From the NCBI RefSeq assembly GCF_017833525.1, contig NZ_JAFICD010000001.1:1984001-2048000 (forward strand): a stretch of DNA of 64,000 bases, in the 5' to 3' direction. Below the pieces are notes generated by a model. That model saw only the letters and a program-made list of their open reading frames with translations. It made no database searches and was not told the origin of the DNA. Position 1 is the stretch's first letter. Every line of letters starts with the position of its first letter. This DNA is from Duganella sp. 1411. GTDB taxonomy: Bacteria > Pseudomonadota > Gammaproteobacteria > Burkholderiales > Burkholderiaceae_D. Made by a program: the position numbers and the translations under genes. This document shows positions 44,041 through 52,797 of the stretch, one piece after another.

Positions 44041-45210
44041 ATGCCCGTACAAACTCCCGCTTCCCCGATTCCGCAGCAGATCCACTGGGAGGAAAACGGC
44101 GTGCAGTGCTCCGCGCGCTGGCGCTCCGAAGCCGGCATGCCGCCGCCCAAGCGCGTGATCATCGCCGACGACCGCACCAACGCCGATGTCGCCTACCGGC
44201 TGGCCTGCGAAGGCACCGCCCTGCTGTGGCGCGGCGACTTCCAGAACGCCCGCCAGCTGCTGCAGGCGCTGGCCCGGCGCGCCGACGTCAAGGGCAAGCC
44301 ATCTAAAAAGGCCAAGCCGGCCAAGGCCCCGGCCACGCCGACCGAGGCGTTCCACCTGCACCGCCAGGCGCAGTCGCAGCGCGCCCGCACGCTGGCCATG
44401 CTGCTGATCCCCTTCGAGGACGGCTACACCATTCCGCTGCGCCGCGCGCCGGACGTGCAATTGGCCTGCAACGAAGCCTACGGCCGCTTCGAGCAACCGT
44501 TCATCGCCTCGCTGCGCGAACTGCTTGGCCTGATCGGCGCCCACGAATGGCGCCGCACCGGCGTCGAGATTGCGGCGCTGGACGCGCGCATCCACCCGCA
44601 CTACGGCGTGTTCTCGCCGGTGCGCGGCGAATACGTCGAGCTGGTGGCCAACACCCCGCTGCCGGCCGGCGTCAAGCTGGCCTACGACATCGGCGCCGGC
44701 ACCGGCGTGCTGTCGGCGGTGCTGGCCAAGCGTGGCGTGGCCCGCGTGATCGCCACCGACCAGGACCCGCGCGCGCTCAGCTGCGCGCGCGAAAACCTGG
44801 CCCGCCTCGATCTGGACGGCCAGGTCGAACTGCTGCAAACGGACCTGTTCCCCGACGGCCGCGCGCCGCTGGTCGTGTGCAACCCGCCTTGGGTGCCGGC
44901 ACGGCCGAGCTCGCCAATCGAACACGCCGTCTACGATCCGGACAGCCGCATGCTGCGCGGCTTCCTGGCCGGCATGGCCGATCACCTGACGCCCGGCGGC
45001 GAAGGCTGGCTGATCCTGTCCGACCTGGCCGAGCACCTGGGCCTGCGTCCGCGCGACGAGCTGATGGGGTGGATCGCCGCCGCCGGCCTCAAGGTGCTCG
45101 AGCGCCACGACGTGCGCCCGACCCATCCGCGCGCCGCCGACGCCACCGACCCGCTGCACGCGGCCCGCGCCGCCGAGGTCACCTCGCTGTGGCGCCTGGC
45201 CGCCGCGTAA
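44041..45210 (+). CDS. Class I SAM-dependent methyltransferase
   Basis: A 389-residue protein starting at MPVQTPASPIPQQIHWEE. The C-terminal half is a Rossmann methyltransferase: AYDIGAGTGVLSAVLAKRG (SAM motif) and VVCNPPWVPARPS, the NPPW/NPPY motif of N5-glutamine and N6-adenine methyltransferases. The N-terminal half is unassigned and carries a lysine/alanine-rich linker. It is related to RsmC/PrmC-like proteins, but the target is unknown. Confidence 0.85.
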   Translation: MPVQTPASPIPQQIHWEENGVQCSARWRSEAGMPPPKRVIIADDRTNADVAYRLACEGTALLWRGDFQNARQLLQALARRADVKGKPSKKAKPAKAPATPTEAFHLHRQAQSQRARTLAMLLIPFEDGYTIPLRRAPDVQLACNEAYGRFEQPFIASLRELLGLIGAHEWRRTGVEIAALDARIHPHYGVFSPVRGEYVELVANTPLPAGVKLAYDIGAGTGVLSAVLAKRGVARVIATDQDPRALSCARENLARLDLDGQVELLQTDLFPDGRAPLVVCNPPWVPARPSSPIEHAVYDPDSRMLRGFLAGMADHLTPGGEGWLILSDLAEHLGLRPRDELMGWIAAAGLKVLERHDVRPTHPRAADATDPLHAARAAEVTSLWRLAAA

Positions 45211-45313
45211 GCACGCGTTGAGGTGGATCAAACGGCCATCGCGCGCCGTTTGACTTGCGATAAGGCACGGCGCAAGCTTTTCGGCTGAGTCAATGAACCG
45301 GACGGAGGCACCC

Positions 45314-45715
45314 ATGGAGACCACGGACATACTTCAAACGATCCGCCAGCTTCAGCGCGACTTTCAATCGGTCGCGCCGGATAACCTGGCGGGTCTGTCG
45401 GCCCAGCTGGAAGACATGCGCAACTATTTCGACACGACCGCGCCGCGCGTCCGCTACGGCGCCATCGCCCATGCGCTGGACCCCGACGCCGAGATCGATC
45501 GCGAGCTGGAAACCACCGGCCAAGCCATCAGCCAGGCCTATCACGCGGTGCGGCGGGGACGCGCGCGGCGCGGCCAGGCGCCGGCCGCCGGCATCGCCGC
45601 CGTCTACGGCGCCGCGCGCGCGGCCTACGCGGCCGTGGTGCGCCTGCAGTGGGAAATCGGCGCCCACGACGTCGAGTTCATTCCCGGCACGGCCGGCCAC
45701 GCGGCCCCGGCTTAA
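45314..45715 (+). CDS. Small helical unknown protein
   Basis: A 133-residue product, METTDILQTIRQLQRDFQSV and on. The start was chosen for the GGACGGAGG sequence upstream; a further ATG at 45293 is possible. It is mostly helical, with an RRGRARRGQA basic patch in the middle, and has no signal peptide. The family is not recognised. It is the last gene before the tRNA. Confidence 0.6.
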   Translation: METTDILQTIRQLQRDFQSVAPDNLAGLSAQLEDMRNYFDTTAPRVRYGAIAHALDPDAEIDRELETTGQAISQAYHAVRRGRARRGQAPAAGIAAVYGAARAAYAAVVRLQWEIGAHDVEFIPGTAGHAAPA

Positions 45716-45737
45716 AAAGGCCCGGTTATTTAAGCCC

Positions 45738-45766
45738 TTGCGGAAACAAACAGGCCTGTGTATAAT
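45738..45766 (+). promoter_or_regulatory. Sigma-70 promoter of the tRNA gene
   Basis: The -35 hexamer TTGCGG (45738-45743) and a perfect -10 TATAAT (45761-45766) are 17 bases apart, and the -10 ends 12 bases before the tRNA. Confidence 0.8.
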
Positions 45767-45778
45767 TCGGGCCTCAGA

Positions 45779-45855
45779 CGCGGGGTGGAGCAGTCTGGCA
45801 GCTCGTCGGGCTCATAACCCGAAGGTCACAGGTTCAAATCCTGTCCCCGCAACCA
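45779..45855 (+). tRNA. Initiator tRNA-Met (CAT)
   Basis: A 77-nt cloverleaf beginning CGCGGGGTGGAGCAG and ending CCCCGCAACCA, with anticodon CAT in CGGGCTCATAACCCG. The C-A mismatch at position 1:72 and the three G:C pairs under the anticodon loop mark it as initiator tRNA. The CCA is encoded. It is the insertion site of the element to its right. Confidence 0.97.
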
Positions 45856-45863
45856 GATTCAAA
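45846..45863. repeat. Left attachment repeat (attL)
   Basis: An 18-bp sequence, CCCGCAACCAGATTCAAA, covering the last 10 bases of the tRNA and 8 bases after it. The same 18 bases recur at 57102-57119. Confidence 0.85.
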
Positions 45864-45900
45864 AAAGCCGTTGATTTTCCTAGGGGAATCAGCGGCTTTC
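45864..45900 (+). terminator. Hairpin terminator after the tRNA
   Basis: The arms AAAGCCGTTGATT and AATCAGCGGCTTT flank a TTCCTAGGGG-type loop and are followed by CGCTTTT. It resembles the terminator at 58002. Confidence 0.75.
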
Positions 45901-45933
45901 GCTTTTCCGGGTGCACCACCTAGTGAGCCACCT

Positions 45934-47332
45934 GTGCAAATCAAAGCCCCACGCCTCTACCGCAACCGTTGCGGCGTCTACTACTTCCGCTTCAAGTCCG
46001 GCGGAAAAGAAAAGCGGATCAGCCTCCGCACCAAGTGTTCCAAAACTGCTAACATTCTCGCTCTGCAACTCAACCTTGATTTGGAGCGGAGGCGGGACAT
46101 GGGCCCACCCAAACTGTCGGATTTCAACTTCGATATCGAGGCGCTGCGCCGCTACGAGATCGCGCTCAAAAACGGAACCACCATCCGTACCGACGGCTCC
46201 GCCGAGGAGCATGCTCGCGCCATGGAGATGGTGGCCCAGATCGAGCGGATCGGCATGATCGATCCCGAGGACTGTCCACAGCGCCGTCCAGCCAAGTCCA
46301 AGCCGATCACCTTGGCCGTTGACAAGTGGATCGCCAACTGCGCGGGCAAGAACGGCGAGCGCACCTTGGACGCGAAGGTCTATCACATCAAGGACTTCCT
46401 CGAACGCTCGTTCCCATTAGTCGAGTCGGTTGAGCGCTGGCTCGCCTTGCATGAGAAGGTCGAGTTCAACAAGAGCAAGGGGCTTCGACGGTTGGATGAG
46501 AACAAAGCCGCTGGCCGCCACGTCAGCTCTGACATCGAAGTCAACGTCATCGGCAAGCAAACGCTGGTCGAATACAAGGACGCTTTGCTCGCCATACCGC
46601 AGACCCCAAAGACTATCGACAACAAGCTCAACAGCCTGCACGACTTCTTCAAGTACATGATCGGCCACGGCCTGCACACCGCGCTCGAAACGAATCCGGT
46701 CGAGGGCATGTTCATCCAGACCAAGAAGTCGCGCAAGAAGATCACGAACCCGTATCAGCCATTCACGGCGGAGGCGCTCGCGATCCTGTTCGAGCCCGAA
46801 GCATACCGCACCGCGATGGACTCGCCGGACCTGTTCTGGGGACCGCTGCTACGCATCCACACCGGCATGCCGATCGGCGAGGCCACGCGAATCCGCTGCG
46901 TCGATGTCCATCAAGCTCCTGGCAGCGGCCTGCATTACATCCACGTCTACAAAAGCAAGACGCCCGGAGGCATCCGCAACGTCCCCATCAGCGACGCCCT
47001 GATCGAGCTGGGCTTCTTGGACTATGTCGGGGAGTGCCGAGCGGCCGGCGCGGACCGGCTGTTCCCGCACCGCACGCTCATCAACCACAGCTACTCCAAG
47101 GAGCTGTCGGCGGGGATGCTGGCATACCAGCGCGCGCGTCGCATCAAGGCGCCGCAGACGAGCGTCCACTCGTTCCGCATCAACGTCATCACGCAGATGC
47201 ACAACAACGACTCGAACACCGCAAAGGTCATGAAGATCGTGGGGCACGACGACGGCGGCGGCCACACGGTGCATTGGGGGCTACGTCCGCGACCTTCCCG
47301 ATTTGAAGCCCATCGTGGACAAGCTGGAATGA
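45934..47332 (+). pseudogene. Tyrosine recombinase/integrase, frameshifted
   Basis: The gene starts at the GTG at 45934 (VQIKAPRLYRNRCGVYYFRF), the usual start of this integrase type. The frame is intact through HSFRINVITQM (the H and R residues) and VGHDDGGGHTVHWG. One extra G in the run at 47276-47280 then shifts the frame. Dropping one G restores GYVRDLPDLKPIVDKLE and a stop at 47330-47332, which includes the catalytic Tyr. The first catalytic Arg is also replaced: TGMPIGE instead of TGMRxGE (CCG at 46870). Two lesions point to an inactive recombinase. Confidence 0.88.
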
Positions 47333-47468
47333 CCGATAGACGTGCAGGCTTTGCGATACAACGGCCGGTTCGCCAGTTTTTGGCGAATCGGAACAACTGG
47401 GCGCCTGACAAATCCACGGGCAAAGCCACTGCCAAGAACGCCAAGCCCAAGAGAAGCAACCCCGTCGT

Positions 47469-49244
47469 TTAGGCCGCGCTGCCGGCACCATCCGCGAGCT
47501 GTTCCGCCGGCTCCGCCGCAGAAGGGGCTTCTGCGCCTCGCTCATCCAACACATCTTCCAGCCCGGCCTCTCGGAACACTTTGCGGATTGCCCGGCTAAG
47601 GCGTGGAATTGTGTCTGCGCGGCAAATGGCCCGACACGCTGTGGCGAAATGCTCCAAAGCGTCGGCGAAGTCCGCCACATAACCTCCGCGCCGAGAATAC
47701 AAGACAACGTTCGCGCGCAAGAAATCGCGCAGATGCGGCCCCGACGTTGTCTTGATCGTATCCTCGTAGGAGGCGACGGTCGCGTCGCGCATGGCTTGGC
47801 TGTTCACACTTTCCCGATTGGCATTGTCTCCAATGCGAAGGCACGCCACCAAAAGAGATGGGAGCGGTTTGAGGCGCCTCTCGGCCTCCGCAAAGGCCGC
47901 CTCTATCTCGGGATGCAGCGGCTTGTTGTCATAGTTGTCTAGACGATGTTGGGGCGGCTCCTTCGCTTTGAAACCATCCAGCCAGCGCGCGACAATCGCC
48001 TCTCCCACGCTGGCTCCGCCCGGGACATCGGCCAACCTATCGTGAAGCGCCGTGGCGGCATAAGGGTCCAGCAGGTCGGCGCTTTCCGCCAGCTCCGCCG
48101 CAAGCGACAGAAGCTCCTCGTCCGTGACCGAGGGGTGCCACTGCTCCAACTCGAAAAATCGTCCGCATTTCTCGCGAAGCTCCATCACGTTCTTCTCGGC
48201 CACGTAGCGATCCAGTATGGCATCCACCCGGCCGGAATCCAGCAACCCCGATGTCAGGAAGTCGAGCAGCATGCGCTCGTAGTCGTCGCAATTGATAATC
48301 TTCAAGTCGTCCAACAACGCTCCCCACTTCCTCTCCTCTGGCGGGCGGGCTGGGGCATCTGCGAAAACGCTGCCCGGACGCCTCATCGCTTCCTCCATCT
48401 GGAAGTCTGAGGAATTGAATCCCATGACGAAATCGAAAGAAGGGCCGTTGTCCAAGCCGTGATGATGCATGGCGCACATGAGGACCGTCGAGGGGATTGT
48501 CCGGGCCAACACCTCGTCCGTCAAATTGTCGCGATCTCCAAGCACCTTGTTCACCGTTCGGATGATCTTTTGGATGATGCGAATGTTGGAAATTTTGCAG
48601 ACCTCCACGGCGCCCTCGATGTGGGGCGCGTATATGGATGGCTCCTCCTCGATAGCTATTTTAAACGCCTCCTTCGGCGTCGTTGTCAACGCAATCTCGT
48701 GGTCGATCACTTTCTCGCGCAGCTTGTTCCACATGTCCTTGTCTTCGAGCTTGTCAGAATTCAGGATCAGTAAAATTCGAGAGCCGTAAACTTGGGTGAA
48801 TTCGTCGATGAAACCCATCACCTCTTCGATGTTGAGGTCCATGTGCTTGCGTTCGATGTCGTCAATGACGATCACGCGTTTGCGCAGAATGGCCGGCACA
48901 GCCAACAATGCGATTTCGTCGATGGCGGCGAAGCCTGGGTGCAAGGTCTTCAAGAATTTGGACGATTCCCGCCAAGCGCTCGTGATGACTTCGCGCGCGA
49001 CGTGGCCGGTCTTGCTGTTTGGCACCGCGCTTTGGACAATTTTCATTTTCAATTGCAGTATGTCCTTGACCCCAAACAACGACACGTAAAGAGCGTTCTT
49101 GATCGCGCCGTTGGTCGAATCCTTCTGCACCTCTCGCCACATGTGGCTTTTGCCCGATCCCCACTTGCCAGACAACGCGATCACGCCGTTGTCCCTGTCG
49201 TCAATCAACTGCTCAAAATTAGCCTTCGTGATTGCTAGCGACAT
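47469..49244 (-). CDS. KAP-family P-loop NTPase
   Basis: A 591-residue ATPase. The Walker A is GKWGSGKS (residues 26-33), the KAP-typical YVSLFGVKDI follows at 53-62, the Walker B is IDDIERKHMD (127-136) and LILNSDKLED lies near 158. The C-terminal half is helical and unassigned, and no transmembrane helices are evident. KAP NTPases are found in many defence loci, sometimes as the sensor or motor. It faces the large ATPase gene across a 381-base divergent region containing a hairpin. Confidence 0.85.
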   Translation of the reverse strand: MSLAITKANFEQLIDDRDNGVIALSGKWGSGKSHMWREVQKDSTNGAIKNALYVSLFGVKDILQLKMKIVQSAVPNSKTGHVAREVITSAWRESSKFLKTLHPGFAAIDEIALLAVPAILRKRVIVIDDIERKHMDLNIEEVMGFIDEFTQVYGSRILLILNSDKLEDKDMWNKLREKVIDHEIALTTTPKEAFKIAIEEEPSIYAPHIEGAVEVCKISNIRIIQKIIRTVNKVLGDRDNLTDEVLARTIPSTVLMCAMHHHGLDNGPSFDFVMGFNSSDFQMEEAMRRPGSVFADAPARPPEERKWGALLDDLKIINCDDYERMLLDFLTSGLLDSGRVDAILDRYVAEKNVMELREKCGRFFELEQWHPSVTDEELLSLAAELAESADLLDPYAATALHDRLADVPGGASVGEAIVARWLDGFKAKEPPQHRLDNYDNKPLHPEIEAAFAEAERRLKPLPSLLVACLRIGDNANRESVNSQAMRDATVASYEDTIKTTSGPHLRDFLRANVVLYSRRGGYVADFADALEHFATACRAICRADTIPRLSRAIRKVFREAGLEDVLDERGAEAPSAAEPAEQLADGAGSAA

Positions 49245-49480
49245 TCTTGATCCTGTTCAGCTTTGCGTGGGCGACGACCTATTCTTTCACAAGCCTGTCC
49301 AGTGCAGCAAGACCAAAGTCTCTTAGTCCAAGGCCGTCAATGCCCTAGGCAGCCAGCGAGAAAGAAGCATTCGGCGATCCGGCTTAGATTTTGAACGTCG
49401 CGCTCATATTTAGGCGCCAGGAATTTTGGAAGAAGCTTGCTGAGTGAAAGCTTATAGGCATCATCAGATCCTTTGTCTCA

Positions 49481-49507
49481 CCACTCCTCTCCATAGGAGA
49501 GGAGTGG
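49481..49507. promoter_or_regulatory. Perfect inverted repeat between divergent island genes
   Basis: The 12-nt arms CCACTCCTCTCC and GGAGAGGAGTGG have a 3-nt loop and no T run. Its place between two divergent genes makes it a candidate operator or RNA hairpin for both. Confidence 0.6.
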
Positions 49508-49625
49508 CAGGCGAAGCTATTTTTGTGGCGGCTTTCAGCCTCTTGCATGTTTGTCTCCCGACGTTGTTGAAATGGAATACCATTATCCAAAAGACAAAAC
49601 CATATTTCCACCGTCCAAGGCGCAC

Positions 49626-52232
49626 ATGGCAACGATACTGCAGGAGATTCAAAAATGGTCCGAGGAGCTGCCGGCTTGGCAGCAGCACGCCATCGCAAAG
49701 ATATACGCACAAGGAGAACTGACGCAGCAAGATCACGACGACGTATATGCGCTGCTCAAAGCGGCCCATAAGATTGCCGACCCGGAGAACCGCGCGGCGA
49801 ACAAGCTCGCGGCCGGCGAAGTCGCGGTCCAGCCAGCAGTCGGGCAGCACATCCAAATCGGGGCGATCAAAAACCTGAGCAATGTGAATGCGTTGGCGGG
49901 CGACCAGCGCCTCTCTCTCTCGGTGAAGGGGCTCACAGTCATCTATGGCGAGAACGGCTCGGGCAAGTCGGGATATTCCCGCGTCTTCAAGCATGCTTGT
50001 CGCGCTCGCGACCGGCGCGAGCCCATCCTGCCCAACGCCAACGAGGAGCCTGGAAAAGCCGGCCCTCCACAAGCGACCTTCGAACTGCACGTGGACGGCG
50101 TCGAGCACGAAGTCCAATGGCAATCGGGGCAAGTGTCCCCAGCGGAGTTGTCGTCCATCGCCATCTTCGATTCACATTGCGCTCGCGCCTACTTGGACAA
50201 CCACGGCGATTTCGCCTACGTTCCCTACGGTTTGGATATCCTCAAAAAATTGGTGGATACCCTCGGGACGTTGAAGGCAATGGCTACCAAGGAGCACGGG
50301 CAGAACACGCCCGACTCGGCCCTGTTCGCCGAACTGGGCCAAACCAAGACCAAAGTGGGAACCTTGCTGTCCGCCCTCTCCGCCAAGACCAAGCCCGCTG
50401 ATGTCGACGCCCTCGCGATGTGGTCGGAGGAGAAGAAAGCCGAGCACGCAAAGATTGTGGCCGCGCTTAGCGAAGCCGATCCCAAGCTTAAAGCTCAGAC
50501 GCTCAGGAATCAAGCCACTCGATTCGAAGGCTTGGCCACCAGAATTGACACGGCAATCGCCCTAGTTGATGACACGCCCCTCGTCGTGCTGGTCGCGGCG
50601 GTCCACACCGCAAGCGTTGCGAAGGACGCGGCTGAGCTCGCAAGCAAGGCGTTCAGGGAGACGCCGGGCCAATTGCCAGGCACCGGCGAAGAGGCTTGGA
50701 AAAAGCTGTTCAAGGCGGCGCGGTCGTTCGCCGCCGAGTCGCATCCAGGCAAGAAATTTCCGCATCTTGGACCTGAGTCCGCGTGTCCATTGTGTCAAAA
50801 CACTCTCGGCGCAGAAGGCGCCGAGCGGCTCGTCATGTTCGACGAGTTTGTCGAGCGTAAAACTGAGCAGGAGGCCAAGACGGCGAAGGATGCCGCCGAT
50901 GTCGCCATCTCGGCCATCAAGCTCGCCAACTTGGACCTGTTGATCGACGAGATCTTGAACAATGAGATCGCCGCCCGGGATCAAGCGCTGGCCGAAGGCT
51001 GCGCCGGCATACAAAAATGGCTGACTGACCGGCGCTCTTCAATGTTGGCCGCGTGTCTGCCAGCCGGCGACTGGGCAAACTTGGTTCAGTTGATCGAGAG
51101 CCCTGCGCCCGCGCTCGTTCTTTTGAAGGACCAACTCATCGCCGAGGCGGACGCCTTGGAGGCGACGCTGGACGAGGCCGGACGCGCGAAGATGATTGCG
51201 GATCGCGATGAGCTTGATGCCTGCCGCCGCCTGTCCGAGTTGAAAGCGGCTGTAATGCTCGCCATCGAAAAGCATGTCCTGACTGGCAAGCTTAGTTCAT
51301 GCATGACGGCGGCTGGCGGCACCACGCCAATCTCCAAGAAGGCAACGACGCTTTCTGACACGATGGCCACAAAGGAAGTCGTCGCCGCGCTCAACGCTGA
51401 ATTGGAAAGCCTTAACGTCCATGAGTTGAAAGTGGTGATGAAGCCGGCCTCGGCCAAAGGCAAGGCTCAATTCAAACTTGCGCTGGAAATGCTGGGCAAG
51501 CGCGACGCCACCGAGATTCTCAGCGAAGGCGAGCAACGGGCCATCGCGATCGCATCCTTCTTGGCTGAAGTCGGCTTGGGCAAAGGATTGGGAGGCATGG
51601 TGTTCGACGACCCAGTGTCCTCGCTCGACCACTCACGACGCGAATATGTGGCGCGCCGCATCGCGAAGGAGGCGCTTTCCCGCCAAGTCATCGTCTTCAC
51701 TCACGATTTGTTCTTCCTGAACGTATTGGTGCATGAAGCCCGCTCGCTGGACATGGAGCCGGCATGTCGTAGCCTGCGAAGAGCTCCTGCGGGCTATGGC
51801 GTTGCTGACGAATCCATGCCATTCGAGGGCGCTTCGACCAAGGACAGGGTCGGCATCTTGCGCGTGATGCTGGTTGCAGCAACGAAGCTGCACAAAGAGG
51901 GCGAAGACAAGGGATACAAGCGTGAGGCGCGCGACATATACGCTCACCTTCGCATGTCCTGGGAGCGCGCCGTTGAAGAGCTGTTGTTCAACAACGTGGT
52001 GCTGCGATTCCGCAAGGGCGTGGAGACGAACCGCCTCAGCAAGGTGACGGTCGCGCCGGCCGACGTTGAGACTATCATGAAGAACATGGGCAAGTGCTCC
52101 AACTACACCGGACATGACGGGGCAATCCAAGCCAATCTCGCCATCCCCCTTCCGCCGGAGATTGAGCAAGACATCAAGGTCTTGGATGATTGGCGCAAAG
52201 CCGCCTCGGACCGGCTCAATAAGAAAAAATAA
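49626..52232 (+). CDS. SMC/Rad50-like AAA ATPase with a CPLC motif
   Basis: An 868-residue protein with the start at MATILQEIQKWSEELPAWQQ; upstream in-frame codons lack a ribosome-binding site. The ABC-type ATPase parts are Walker A YGENGSGKSGYSRVF (near residue 107), signature LSEGEQRAIAIASFLA (near 632), Walker B GMVFDDPVSSLD (near 665) and H-loop VIVFTHDLFFL. A single ACPLCQ near residue 386 sits in the coiled-coil middle like a zinc hook. The C-terminal 110 residues contain RMSWE and, 50 residues on, YTGHD, an arrangement like the R/E/H set of RloC/PrrC tRNA nucleases. Family similarity is inferred, not searched. Confidence 0.82.
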   Translation: MATILQEIQKWSEELPAWQQHAIAKIYAQGELTQQDHDDVYALLKAAHKIADPENRAANKLAAGEVAVQPAVGQHIQIGAIKNLSNVNALAGDQRLSLSVKGLTVIYGENGSGKSGYSRVFKHACRARDRREPILPNANEEPGKAGPPQATFELHVDGVEHEVQWQSGQVSPAELSSIAIFDSHCARAYLDNHGDFAYVPYGLDILKKLVDTLGTLKAMATKEHGQNTPDSALFAELGQTKTKVGTLLSALSAKTKPADVDALAMWSEEKKAEHAKIVAALSEADPKLKAQTLRNQATRFEGLATRIDTAIALVDDTPLVVLVAAVHTASVAKDAAELASKAFRETPGQLPGTGEEAWKKLFKAARSFAAESHPGKKFPHLGPESACPLCQNTLGAEGAERLVMFDEFVERKTEQEAKTAKDAADVAISAIKLANLDLLIDEILNNEIAARDQALAEGCAGIQKWLTDRRSSMLAACLPAGDWANLVQLIESPAPALVLLKDQLIAEADALEATLDEAGRAKMIADRDELDACRRLSELKAAVMLAIEKHVLTGKLSSCMTAAGGTTPISKKATTLSDTMATKEVVAALNAELESLNVHELKVVMKPASAKGKAQFKLALEMLGKRDATEILSEGEQRAIAIASFLAEVGLGKGLGGMVFDDPVSSLDHSRREYVARRIAKEALSRQVIVFTHDLFFLNVLVHEARSLDMEPACRSLRRAPAGYGVADESMPFEGASTKDRVGILRVMLVAATKLHKEGEDKGYKREARDIYAHLRMSWERAVEELLFNNVVLRFRKGVETNRLSKVTVAPADVETIMKNMGKCSNYTGHDGAIQANLAIPLPPEIEQDIKVLDDWRKAASDRLNKKK

Positions 52233-52282
52233 ACTTCACGATGTTGAATGACTTCCACCCCTTGACTGACCATGGAGACGCT

Positions 52283-52420
52283 ATGCCGATGACCCGAAAA
52301 TCCGCTGTGGACCCGATTTACACGATTGCACAATTGCTTTCTTATTTGCAGATCGAGGGGCACTTGGATGGCATTGAAGTTCGGCGGGACATCAGTCGAA
52401 GAGCTCATGCTCGCGCTTAG
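52283..52420 (+). CDS. Possible small protein
   Basis: 45 codons starting MPMTRKSAVDPIYTIAQLLS. It has a weak upstream purine stretch (GGAGACGCT) and continues QIEGHLDGIEVRRD. It could be a small partner or a gene fragment. Evidence is thin. Confidence 0.3.
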   Translation: MPMTRKSAVDPIYTIAQLLSYLQIEGHLDGIEVRRDISRRAHARA

Positions 52421-52449
52421 AACCGTCGGCAATCGACGGTGGCTCCAAT

Positions 52450-52611
52450 AAGTCTACGTGCTCCACGGGCCGGCGGAGGCTGCGGACAAGTGATCGGCGA
52501 CTACCTTATGGGAAACGAGGTGGCATCGCCGGAAGACTTGGGCTAGAGGCGGCAGCGAAGCAGCTCAGTTTCAATATGACGTTGCTAAAAAAACTTTGGC
52601 TCAGGAAGTAA
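52450..52611 (+). pseudogene. Possible degenerate coding remnant
   Basis: Readings in different frames join into a protein-like string: VIGDYLMGNEVASPEDLG in one frame, continued by LEAAAKQLSFNMTLLKKLWL in the next, ending at a TAA at 52609. It may be a frameshifted gene end. No family is recognised. Confidence 0.3.
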
Positions 52612-52797
52612 ATTTTGTTCTCGAGGACGACGACGCGAAAGGCTCGATCAGCACTGGCAGGCATTAAAGCCTAGTGGCCGTAACGCCCGGCCTCCTGTCC
52701 CCGCTGATAAATCGATGGGCGACTGTTGGCGAAATAATGGCTCGGTTATGAACCTGGCGTATGCTCGCCGGGCAAGCGCGCGCGTGCTATCGCCCCC

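Larger units (their letters stand above)
52233..52797. other. Non-coding or degenerate stretch inside the island
   Basis: 565 bases without a confident gene. It holds a 45-codon reading frame at 52283-52420 and a degenerate-looking coding trace at 52450-52611. No repeats or RNA genes were seen. Confidence 0.5.
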
